Shown: positions 7,929 through 15,103 of the stretch, one piece after another | Layout of the letters: each line of letters starts with the position of its first letter | How positions within the stretch are numbered: position 1 is the first letter of the stretch | Virus record (IMG/VR): IMGVR_UViG_3300028553_000944 | Span: 1-64,000 of that record | Reading direction: 5' to 3' (one strand) | Length of the DNA: 64,000 nt | From: a virus | The notes under the pieces: generated by a model | Told to the model about the DNA's origin: nothing | Databases searched by the model: none | What the model saw: only the letters and a program-made list of their open reading frames with translations | Position numbers and translations under genes: made by a program

Positions 7929-10050
7929 TCTTGAAATCCTATAATGTTTATAATCTGCCGACTACGATTTCAATCACGCCGGCATTGAGATCAAAGTTTT
8001 CTAATGCTTTACCGATGACTTGGCCTAAACGAGGCTCGCCACAAGCTACTGCGTAGCCACTGCCTGCGCTGATCATCATGTCACCTTTTCTAACAATACC
8101 CTGAACTTTACAAGGCACTCGACCTTGCAGCGCAATTGCTACTGCGATATCAGGGCAACCAGAATTCATCGCATACGCAGGGTTTGTTGATACTACGCCT
8201 GCAACTCTAGTCGTTGCATCTTCCGCAAGGGTAACTTCGCTGTCACCGCCAAACATGAGAACAGTTCCCGGCTCGTATTCTGCGTCGGCTTGATAGTATT
8301 CTGCTAAGTCAGCGTAAGTAGCAACCAATCTTGAACCAGCAGAGAGCGACCAATTGCCTGTGATCGTGCCTGCTGTCGTGTTTGCGCCGGTGCTTAATGT
8401 AGTCAATGCTCCCAACGTTGTAATGTTGTTTTGAGTTGCACCCATGACAGTCGTTGCTTGTGACACTGTACCAGTAACATTAGCACCTGCAATTGCAGTC
8501 AGTGAACTACCAGTACCAGTTACTAGCAGATAACTAGCTGCTGCTGTTCCACCTAAGAATGCAGAGTTGTTTGCAGTAGGGACAGTACCAGTAACATTGG
8601 CTCCGGTGATACTTGATAATGATGCCCCACTACCGAAATGATTACCTGTTAGATTAGCCCCGCTTATGTTGCCCGTCACACTTAATGATGTTAGTGTACC
8701 AACAGATGTGATGTTTGGTTGTGCATTAGTTGTGACTGTCGCGGCAGTTGTAGCTGTTCCGGTAGGAACCCAGCTTAGATTTCCGGAACCATCAGTAGAT
8801 AAGACTTGCCCAGACGAACCACCTGTAATTCTTATATTTGCGTTGGAACCCAATGATACATTGGATCCAGTGAAACTTACATTGCCGGAGACGCTGAGAT
8901 TAGCCAATGTACCAACAGATGTGATGTTTGGTTGTGCATTAGTTGTGACTGTCGCAGCCGTAGTTGCAGTAGCAACTGCACCCGATACGTTGCCGCCAGC
9001 AATATTAGTTAGATTTGCACCCGATCCGACATACAGGGTAGCAGTTAATGTTCCTGTAGTCTTGTTATATACAAGACCCGAACTGCCTGCTAATACACCT
9101 GCGTCATTAAATTGTACTTGGGTGTTGACGCCGCCGGGTGTCGAGTTACCAACACTTACGCTATTAATGTTTGTGCCGCCTCCAGTGACAGCAGCATATC
9201 CCGCAACAGCAGAAGTGAATGTCATCGTCAGCGCATTGGCGTTAGTATAGTTAATTGTCGGATAATCATAACGACCAGTATACGAATTACCATTAGCGTC
9301 AATTGCTTCAACTGTTACATATTGTCTGTTAAGATTGTGAGTAACCGTCCAAACCGTGTTTACGGACCCTTGCGTATGTAAATAATATCCGCCGTTTGGA
9401 TCAGTCCAACTTAAGTTACCTGCACCGTCAGTTTTTAAAATCTGATTAGCAGAACCTCCGCTGATATACACGTTACCTACAGCGTTGAGATTACTTCTAC
9501 CTGTAACGTTCAATGTTGCTACGTTAGCGTTCCCACTTACCCCCAAGGTACCGGTTACGTTAGCACCGGATGCGTCTACAGTTAAACGAGTAGACCCATT
9601 AGGGCGGAACCCGATTGTAGCGCCATCTAAGTTCAGACTAGTGTAGGCAGCTGTACTTCGGTTGTAGCCCTGAAGGACTACCCCCGAACCGGGGAGGACC
9701 TCTAGACCTGCGTTTCCTGCCTGAGAGCCACCAACTACCAGGGCAGCGGAGGGGTTCGTGGTGTTGATGCCGACGTTACCGCTTGAAGTCGCCAAGAATG
9801 TATTTCCTGAAGTAGTCAACGAAGTCAGCGTACCAACAGATGTGATGTTTGGCTGTGCCGCAGTTGTGACAGTTGCAGCCGTAGTTGCAGTAGTTGCAGT
9901 AGCTACTGCACCGGACACGTTGCCGCCTTGAATGTTACTGATGTTGCCACCGTCACCTTGTAATTGACCAGCAGTTACTTTACCTGTTACAGTTAGTGAG
10001 CCTAACGTACCAACACTAGTGACATTTGGTTGTGCAGCAGTAGTTAGCGT
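7690..10050 (-). repeat. Coding repeats in the fibre genes
   Basis: On the plus strand, near-identical copies of GTACCAACAGATGTGATGTT occur at about 8697, 8910 and 9829, with diverged copies near 7694 and 10009. They encode the AQPNITSVGTL unit. The almost identical third-position bases in some copies point to recent duplication or gene conversion. Confidence 0.8.
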
Positions 10051-11190
10051 ACCTGTTAGCAATGAAGCTCCAATAGTACCTGAGTTAGCATAGACATTTC
10101 CGGCTGTTACATTTGCAGTAAAGATTCCAGATGAGGCTCCGATGTTCCCGACATTTGCGTTGCCTGAGATATTAGCAGTGCCGGCAATGTTGGCGCCAGT
10201 TCCAGTGACGACCACTATGTTCGCATTACCGGCAACACTAACAGTAACGTTTCCGTTAGTTAAAGCTCTTACATTGCTAGTTCCATTGGCGATATAAGAG
10301 AATGCAGGAACTTGAAGATTGGAGAGTAATCCCCCGTCTCCTGAGAAGAAATTTGCTGTTGCTAGATTTCCAAGATTTCCGTTTGCAGCAGTGATGTTTC
10401 CACTGAGCGTGATCGTTGATGGCAACTCAACTGTAATATTGCCCGATGATGTAACGGGACTATTTGATACGGTTAACGTGCTGCTGCTGATTCCGACTGA
10501 AGTTACAGTTCCTGTAGATACAGCAGAAATCTGAACAATTCCGTTAGGTGCTGAAAGCGTGATGCCGAGTCCAGCAGTCAATCTCACGACACCCGTGTTT
10601 GTTACAGTTATGTTACCGACAGTAGTAACCGGGCTGCTTGCAACTCCGATGCCTGAACCAGGGATTATTCCCACGCTTGTTACAGTACCGCTACTAATTG
10701 AATTAGCAGCAGAAGTTACTCTACCGTATGCATCAAACGTTACTGTAGGGGCAGTGTATGTTCCGGGAACAACGCCTGTTGTTGCTAGGTCAATGCCGAT
10801 GTTCCCTGAAGAAACGATAGGTGAGTTAGTTACAACGATTCTACTTGTAGATACCGGAGCAAGACCTACGCTAGTAACAGTGCCGCTTCCTCCGCCGTTG
10901 CCGCCACCGGTTGACGAGATCGTCACGTTTCCGTTAGCTTGATTAATTGTTATGTTTGTGCCAGCAATGATATTAGTAACGCCGGTATTAGTGATAGACA
11001 CTGTACCTGCGTTAGCGTTAGAATTCACGCTGATACCAGTAAGCGCCACAAAATTAGTATAAGGGCTAGCACAGGTGAATAAGGTTGTAAAGTTGTCTTC
11101 CGTCTTGTTGAAGGCTGTGTACAAGGAGTCGCTGCCTATAGATTCATTAGGCAATCCGATGTTAATTATTTGTTGACCGTTTATGCTCAT
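7948..11190 (-). CDS. Large repetitive tail fibre
   Basis: 1080 residues, rich in Gly, Thr, Asn, Val and Ser. Repeat units of the type AQPNITSVGTL.SL.VTGN and ANVTGT recur through most of the protein, as in trimeric beta-structured phage fibres. Near 600-660 there is a different segment (QGSVNTVWTVTHNLNRQYVTVE) seen as a beta-sandwich insert in phage fibres. The last 130 residues (LVATYADLAEYYQADAEYEPGTVL...) match the C-terminal domain often found on marine phage fibres and related to the intramolecular chaperone/peptidase G2 type. It should recognise the host surface. A GATAAATA late promoter lies upstream. Confidence 0.85.
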   Translation of the reverse strand: MSINGQQIINIGLPNESIGSDSLYTAFNKTEDNFTTLFTCASPYTNFVALTGISVNSNANAGTVSITNTGVTNIIAGTNITINQANGNVTISSTGGGNGGGSGTVTSVGLAPVSTSRIVVTNSPIVSSGNIGIDLATTGVVPGTYTAPTVTFDAYGRVTSAANSISSGTVTSVGIIPGSGIGVASSPVTTVGNITVTNTGVVRLTAGLGITLSAPNGIVQISAVSTGTVTSVGISSSTLTVSNSPVTSSGNITVELPSTITLSGNITAANGNLGNLATANFFSGDGGLLSNLQVPAFSYIANGTSNVRALTNGNVTVSVAGNANIVVVTGTGANIAGTANISGNANVGNIGASSGIFTANVTAGNVYANSGTIGASLLTGTLTTAAQPNVTSVGTLGSLTVTGKVTAGQLQGDGGNISNIQGGNVSGAVATATTATTAATVTTAAQPNITSVGTLTSLTTSGNTFLATSSGNVGINTTNPSAALVVGGSQAGNAGLEVLPGSGVVLQGYNRSTAAYTSLNLDGATIGFRPNGSTRLTVDASGANVTGTLGVSGNANVATLNVTGRSNLNAVGNVYISGGSANQILKTDGAGNLSWTDPNGGYYLHTQGSVNTVWTVTHNLNRQYVTVEAIDANGNSYTGRYDYPTINYTNANALTMTFTSAVAGYAAVTGGGTNINSVSVGNSTPGGVNTQVQFNDAGVLAGSSGLVYNKTTGTLTATLYVGSGANLTNIAGGNVSGAVATATTAATVTTNAQPNITSVGTLANLSVSGNVSFTGSNVSLGSNANIRITGGSSGQVLSTDGSGNLSWVPTGTATTAATVTTNAQPNITSVGTLTSLSVTGNISGANLTGNHFGSGASLSSITGANVTGTVPTANNSAFLGGTAAASYLLVTGTGSSLTAIAGANVTGTVSQATTVMGATQNNITTLGALTTLSTGANTTAGTITGNWSLSAGSRLVATYADLAEYYQADAEYEPGTVLMFGGDSEVTLAEDATTRVAGVVSTNPAYAMNSGCPDIAVAIALQGRVPCKVQGIVRKGDMMISAGSGYAVACGEPRLGQVIGKALENFDLNAGVIEIVVGRL

Positions 11191-11210
11191 TTCTCAGTCC
11201 CTATTGATAG

Positions 11211-11218
11211 TATTTATC
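11211..11218 (-). promoter_or_regulatory. Late-type promoter GATAAATA
   Basis: GATAAATA on the minus strand, 20 bp upstream of the fibre ATG at 11190, with AGGGACTGA in the leader acting as ribosome site. Fits a T4-type late promoter for the fibre operon. Confidence 0.6.
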
Positions 11219-11244
11219 AATTTGGGCTGAAATCACTTATCGGT

Positions 11245-12027
11245 TTAGGGTTCCCAAATCAGATTTTTAGAGCCTGTGCTTCTTGGCACGAAGCCTTGTT
11301 TCTTATAAAACTTCATGAGCTTTGCCTGAGATACTTGTCCTTTGTCCCAGGGATAAAGTGTAAGAGCAATACCGTCTTGTCGTGCTAGGTCTTGCAGTAT
11401 CTTCATAGCTCTCCCACCTACCCCTTGTCTGAGCGGAGAGGCTTCAATCCATTTAACTTCTACTGCGCCTCGCTTGCTGAAACTAGGAACAAGCACAAAC
11501 AATGCAAACTCCTGATCGTCCCCTTCTCCGCCTAGAGGCATGACATGCTTGTTTCCAAATTGCTGCGGGAACATGTCATATACTTTTTGAATCCAGGATT
11601 TAACTTTAGGGTCAGTTCCGCCGATTTTGATTCTTACAGGTTCGTCGTTCTCATCAATTTCTTGTTTGGAAACATCAATGATAGCATCTGCGGGAATATT
11701 GTCACCGTATATTAGATAACCTTCGGACTGACCGGTATATCTAAGTAGGTTTGGATTAAGTTTGTGTACATCAATCGCCAAAGCACTCTGATCCAATGGT
11801 TTGTTACTAAGATACACGAGTCCTTGTATCGGTTGCCTAAACCTAGAGCCGAGTTCACGCCATTCCTGCGGATTTCCCGGTACATATGCGTCAATTCCAC
11901 CTGACATGTTAAGTGCCCTTCCACGCAAACTATGATATAAAATGTCTGGTACAGAAGTATTAGCACGACCCCGCCCGATAGGGATTTCAATGTTTTCGGT
12001 TACGGTGATAAACTCTCTAGCTCTCAT
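11245..12027 (-). CDS. ART-like domain fused to GNAT acetyltransferase, putatively packaged
   Basis: 260 residues. Leader MRAREFITVTEN matches the shared head-targeting type. Residues 29-120 have the look of an ADP-ribosyltransferase fold: LYHSLRG (31-32 YH), VYLSN (71-75), then GYLIYGDNIPADAII near the end, where ART proteins place their last strand. Residues 185-260 are a GNAT acetyltransferase: WIEASPLRQGVGGRAM (acetyl-CoA loop 200-207) and LMKFYKKQGF. The ART assignment is by pattern only; GNAT is stronger. It would fit a T4 Alt-like role, modifying host proteins right after injection. Confidence 0.65.
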   Translation of the reverse strand: MRAREFITVTENIEIPIGRGRANTSVPDILYHSLRGRALNMSGGIDAYVPGNPQEWRELGSRFRQPIQGLVYLSNKPLDQSALAIDVHKLNPNLLRYTGQSEGYLIYGDNIPADAIIDVSKQEIDENDEPVRIKIGGTDPKVKSWIQKVYDMFPQQFGNKHVMPLGGEGDDQEFALFVLVPSFSKRGAVEVKWIEASPLRQGVGGRAMKILQDLARQDGIALTLYPWDKGQVSQAKLMKFYKKQGFVPRSTGSKNLIWEP

Positions 12028-12028
12028 C

Positions 12029-13057
12029 TCATCGTCCTTTTGTATACATTGATTTAACTGCTTCGGTATATCCTAGATCGATAACAACTGGTCTACCTTT
12101 ATATTCTCCCCAGTTGGATGCAGCCATCAAATCGTCAACTAAAAGACCCGATGCGCTAACCAAAGTAGCAACCTCATTTACGTATTCAATGAAGGTATCC
12201 CAATCTTGTTCTGTTTGACCCGCCTGAAACATTCTTTCTTTAATGTTGGGTAGGTCAGGCTGATACGGTGAGCGATCACCTATCATGTATCGGACTGCAT
12301 TTGTGAAATACATCATGCCCATCCAAGTCTTGTCACAGTGTAGTAATTTTCTTAACTTAGCGTCACTTACTTTGTTTGCTTTTTCGGTTTGAAGCCAAGT
12401 GGGTTGAGGATTTTGCTGGTCATAGTCAATCATAGGTATAACAATGTCTAACTGCCCTGCATACCCGTCAGTGAGAATATCAACTTCAGCTTGGTTCTGA
12501 GCCATTCCCTTCCTGTTTTTAGCGATCTTAAGCACGGTTTCACGCCCCTGATCGGGAATGATGAGTGCAACTCTACTAGACCCGCCCCCGAGCTTAGGGG
12601 CACGTTCTAGGGCATATTGTAAGCGACTCTTGAACGACTTGTCGTGCCCAAGTGCTGCTGGGTCCCAGTCGGTAGGAAGAGCCATCTCGTCTAGTTTAGG
12701 TTCACGATACATCTTGCCAGCACCTAGTGCGTAATCAATATCTCTACCTTTGCTTTCTTTGAAGCCAAATTTCTTATAGAATTTAACGAGTCTACCCCTA
12801 GAAGTAGTACCTTGTATCTTATCTTGTAAACCAGGAGTCAACGTGATGCGTTTACCATGCTCATCAGCATAGTCAGTCAGCATCGTCATAGCTTTAGTAC
12901 CCAAACCCTGTCCCTGCTTATCTTTACCGACTACCAATGAAGCTAATACAATGGTATTTCCTTGATCGTAGAGGTTAAAGACTTTCAATCCTAGTTGAGA
13001 TTGAATCTGATCACCTATTGAAGTAGTTGATTCAGTTATAAACTCGCTGGCTCTCAT
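12029..13057 (-). CDS. GNAT acetyltransferase fused to kinase-like domain, putatively packaged
   Basis: 342 residues. Leader MRASEFITESTT (I-T-E cut site). Residues 24-105 are a GNAT domain with the acetyl-CoA loop KDKQGQGLGTKAM (45-57) and LVKFYKKFGF. Residues about 155-335 look like a protein-kinase or phosphotransferase fold: glycine-rich loop LGGGSSRVAL (156-165), Lys177 in TVLKIAKN, Glu191, catalytic-type Asp308/309 with Asn315, and VVIDLG (325-329) in the DFG place. The spacing D...N is one residue longer than usual. An injected enzyme carrying two protein-modifying domains is inferred. Stop-to-start spacing with the next gene is 1 bp. Confidence 0.65.
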   Translation of the reverse strand: MRASEFITESTTSIGDQIQSQLGLKVFNLYDQGNTIVLASLVVGKDKQGQGLGTKAMTMLTDYADEHGKRITLTPGLQDKIQGTTSRGRLVKFYKKFGFKESKGRDIDYALGAGKMYREPKLDEMALPTDWDPAALGHDKSFKSRLQYALERAPKLGGGSSRVALIIPDQGRETVLKIAKNRKGMAQNQAEVDILTDGYAGQLDIVIPMIDYDQQNPQPTWLQTEKANKVSDAKLRKLLHCDKTWMGMMYFTNAVRYMIGDRSPYQPDLPNIKERMFQAGQTEQDWDTFIEYVNEVATLVSASGLLVDDLMAASNWGEYKGRPVVIDLGYTEAVKSMYTKGR

Positions 13058-13058
13058 A

Positions 13059-13394
13059 CTATCCCCAATGCTCGTCTATTACTGAAATTCTATCAGGTGA
13101 TATTGGATCGGTAGTATAAAGTTCATCAAAATCCTCAAATACAGATAATCCACGAATGTCAATCTTTAACAATGATAGAATATCATTCGAAAATCTATCT
13201 TCTAACCAATCCAAAAGTGCTTCATTTGCGGCATCGATTGATGGAAAAAGATATACTCTTTTACCTGCACTAGGATAATGCTTGCTCTTTTTTGGAACCA
13301 ATCCGTTGTGTAATACACTTCCTAGATTATCTCTAGGAGTGGCATGATATGCTGTCAGTCTAGCAGACTCATTCAGGAGTTCTTTAACTCTCAT
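13059..13394 (-). CDS. ADP-ribosyltransferase-like protein, putatively packaged
   Basis: 111 residues from the ATG at 13394, chosen because it gives leader MRVKELLNESAR (L-N-E cut site) and overlaps the upstream stop by 4 bp (ATGA). The body has the usual order of small ART-fold enzymes: AYHATPRDNLGSVLHNGL (His near 19), GKRVYLFPSIDAA, and a late DELYTTDPISPDRI segment with an acidic residue. This is the KptA/DarT-like outline; the nucleic-acid or protein target is unknown. Head packaging is inferred from the leader. Confidence 0.6.
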   Translation of the reverse strand: MRVKELLNESARLTAYHATPRDNLGSVLHNGLVPKKSKHYPSAGKRVYLFPSIDAANEALLDWLEDRFSNDILSLLKIDIRGLSVFEDFDELYTTDPISPDRISVIDEHWG

Positions 13395-13573
13395 TTCTTT
13401 CGGCCTCTGAACCCGACTGGCATTTGCATATCGTTCACTGGGAACATTGCTTTGAACCATTCGTCTGTGCCGGGTTTCGCAGTGATCTTGCTACGGTCAA
13501 TGGGCTCCGCATGAGTAGGCTTACCTCTACTATCAACAATACCGGCAAGTCTTTTTAGATCATTAGTGTCCAT
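13391..13573 (-). CDS. Small phage protein with LKRLAGI N-terminus
   Basis: 60 residues. N-terminus MDTNDLKRLAGIVDS, a helix of the DLKRLAGI type seen at the start of many phage structural or packaged proteins, then a Pro/Lys-rich tail ending in FRGRKK. Overlaps the next gene by 4 bp and follows the SOD gene directly (upstream stop at 13574). Function unknown; location suggests a virion role. Confidence 0.55.
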   Translation of the reverse strand: MDTNDLKRLAGIVDSRGKPTHAEPIDRSKITAKPGTDEWFKAMFPVNDMQMPVGFRGRKK

Positions 13574-14134
13574 CTACGACGACCAGAATTTTCCTAAACG
13601 GGTAGAAACCACGTTCCAGTTGATGATCTTCCAAAGCTCTTTGAGATACTTCTTCTTGTCACTCCCATAATCAAGAACCCAAGCGTGTTCCCACCAGTCG
13701 ATCAGCAGCAAGATGTCGTCACGCACTTCATGGTTCTTGATCGTCTTGATCTTACCGTCATAAGCTAGATAGACCCAGCCGGAACCTTGTATCGTCATAG
13801 CGACTTCTTCTACGTCGTCCTTGAAATCATCGAAGCTACTGAAGTGCTTGTTGATGAATCCTACCATAGGACCATTTGGTTTGTTGTTGTTTCTCACTTC
13901 CCTGAACTGAGGGAACCACATATTGTGTAGGAATGCCCCTGCGTAGTTAAACTCAGGGTCACCTTCTTTGTCATTGTAGCGTTGTGCGTATCCCTTAGCG
14001 AGCTTATTGTAGTGCAAGTCTAAGGTGTCTTCCCCCATAACGGGAGAAACTTCACGCTCAGTGAAGTTAAGTGGGATGATTTCTATGTCTTGGGGTTTTG
14101 ACTTTTCCTCAAGAAGCGTGATAAATTCTCTCAT
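13574..14134 (-). CDS. Fe/Mn superoxide dismutase with head-targeting leader
   Basis: 186 residues from the ATG at 14134; a GTG 15 bp upstream in frame is possible but gives a leader less like its neighbours. Leader MREFITLLEEKS carries an L-E-E cut site. The rest is an Fe/Mn SOD: metal ligands His41 (DLHYNKL), His70 (FLHNMWF), Asp146 and His150 (IDWWEHAW), and Tyr49 in the gateway position; the usual His of the HH pair is Leu45. It should convert superoxide to peroxide and oxygen. Packed in the head, it could protect DNA or the entering phage against oxidative stress. Length is normal for the family once the leader is removed. Confidence 0.85.
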   Translation of the reverse strand: MREFITLLEEKSKPQDIEIIPLNFTEREVSPVMGEDTLDLHYNKLAKGYAQRYNDKEGDPEFNYAGAFLHNMWFPQFREVRNNNKPNGPMVGFINKHFSSFDDFKDDVEEVAMTIQGSGWVYLAYDGKIKTIKNHEVRDDILLLIDWWEHAWVLDYGSDKKKYLKELWKIINWNVVSTRLGKFWSS

Positions 14135-14139
14135 GAGAC

Positions 14140-14147
14140 TATTTATC
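14140..14147 (-). promoter_or_regulatory. Late-type element GATAAATA next to the SOD start
   Basis: GATAAATA lies only 5 bp upstream of the SOD ATG. If used as a late promoter the transcript would begin at or next to the start codon, giving a leaderless mRNA. No good ribosome site is visible, which agrees, but this could also be chance. Confidence 0.35.
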
Positions 14148-14157
14148 ACTTCAGCTA

Positions 14158-14373
14158 TTACTTACGCCTAACTATCCTGCCTCTTGATAAGTCATATGGG
14201 CTAATCTCAAGTTCAACCTTGTCGCCCATCAAAATGCGAATCTCGTGCTGCCGCATCTTTCCTGATATGTAACTCAATACAATCATATCATTGTCAAGCT
14301 TGACTTTGAATGTTGCGTTTGGGAGTACGTCAATCACATCTCCTTCTACTTTAAGTGTATTTTCTTTAGTCAT
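14158..14373 (-). CDS. infA: Translation initiation factor IF-1 homologue
   Basis: 71 residues, one fewer than E. coli IF-1, and alignable end to end by eye: [19 protein letters not shown], then [19 protein letters not shown] and [13 protein letters not shown]. This is the S1-type OB fold that occupies the ribosomal A site during initiation. It sits in the middle of late/packaged genes, between the SOD gene and a structural-type gene. Phage IF-1 may bias host ribosomes towards phage mRNAs; that is inference. Not a degenerate copy: the basic residues that contact 16S rRNA are kept. Confidence 0.93.
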   Translation of the reverse strand: MTKENTLKVEGDVIDVLPNATFKVKLDNDMIVLSYISGKMRQHEIRILMGDKVELEISPYDLSRGRIVRRK

Positions 14374-14393
14374 AAATCAACTTATAGAACTGT

Positions 14394-14801
14394 TCATTTG
14401 TTGAGCAAGTCCCAAATCTTCTCCTTCTCAAGAATATCTTTTTCCAGCGTACGGTATTCATCACCGAGTGCTTTTAGCTTCTCCCATTTACCTTCAAGAT
14501 CATTGTTCAGGCGCAGGATTCCCAAACGTTCTTCAATCGCATCCAATCTTGCAGTTAGATTTACACCTTTGATCTTTAACTCACCTTCAAATTCAGCATC
14601 GACGGCAACTTTAAATGTTGAACCTGGATTTGAATTTGCCCAGCTGGTTGACACCGCAAGATTCCCCCAGCCATTTGTTATGGTAGATGCTGTATCGATA
14701 CCCGTAAAGGTTACTGCAGGTGACGTATGTACATAGGTAGACTGTGTTCCGACTGCGCTGGCTAGGATAGCTCCGCCAGGCAATTTAGTAGATAGGCTCA
14801 T
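14394..14801 (-). CDS. Virion-type protein with C-terminal coiled coil
   Basis: 135 residues. First half is Gly/Thr/Ser-rich; second half begins with EFEGELKIKGVNLTARLDAIEERLGIL and ends with a charged helix (EKWDLLNK type). This layout, a beta region that presents a K(V)KG loop followed by a coiled coil, is common in small structural proteins of T4-like and huge phages. Exact role unknown. Start codon overlaps the previous stop by 1 bp (TAATG), so translation is coupled. Confidence 0.6.
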   Translation of the reverse strand: MSLSTKLPGGAILASAVGTQSTYVHTSPAVTFTGIDTASTITNGWGNLAVSTSWANSNPGSTFKVAVDAEFEGELKIKGVNLTARLDAIEERLGILRLNNDLEGKWEKLKALGDEYRTLEKDILEKEKIWDLLNK

Positions 14802-14968
14802 TAGTTTGCTTTCCTCAAATAGATTTGTCCATCTTCCCCAACGTCAATCTGAACGTCATCGCCCTCTTTCCAGCCTAAATGCTTAAGAAGAGGAATAGGG
14901 ATAGGAATAATAAGATCGCCGGAGTCTGGATCTTCTTGGGTAATGACTTCGTATCGCGGGTCAGACAT
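14801..14968 (-). CDS. AbrB/MazE-like swapped-hairpin protein
   Basis: 55 residues (MSDPRYEVITQEDPDS, then GDLIIPIPIPLLKHLGW, KEGDDVQIDVGEDGQI, YLRKAN). The pattern 'GDLIIPIP..LL..LGW.EGD.V.....' followed by YLRKA is that of AbrB/MazE-type DNA-binding domains, which form a swapped beta-hairpin dimer. No toxin partner is evident beside it. GGAAG ribosome site upstream; ends 1 bp into the next gene. Could be a small regulator of late genes, or a structural use of the fold. Confidence 0.65.
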   Translation of the reverse strand: MSDPRYEVITQEDPDSGDLIIPIPIPLLKHLGWKEGDDVQIDVGEDGQIYLRKAN

Positions 14969-14971
14969 GCA

Positions 14972-15067
14972 TTATACTGCAATTCTTCCCAGACGATGAA
15001 CTAGCAAAGGAATGCTGGCGTTGGAAAAAACTCCGCCCTTTGCTTCTTTCGGTGCTCGTTCAGTCAT
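14972..15067 (-). CDS. Very small conserved-looking peptide
   Basis: 31 residues: MTERAPKEAKGGVFSNASI, then PLLVHRLGRIAV. The stop codon lies 4 bases before the next ATG, as expected in a coupled operon. No family recognised. Real-gene status rests on the tight packing and lack of any other gene in the gap. Confidence 0.4.
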   Translation of the reverse strand: MTERAPKEAKGGVFSNASIPLLVHRLGRIAV

Positions 15068-15103
15068 AGAAATATTTAGTCTCTGTGCCAAGCACAAACT
15101 TTT

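Noticed and set aside
8690-10040. Repeated 20-30 bp units that might suggest a CRISPR array
   Set aside because: Repeats are in frame, irregularly spaced and encode the fibre AQPNITSVG unit; there are no unique spacers of constant length.
8666-10942. Several plus-strand open frames of 70-190 residues
   Set aside because: They are mirror frames of the repetitive fibre gene; Pro/Val-rich low-complexity text caused by Gly/Thr/Asn codons on the other strand.
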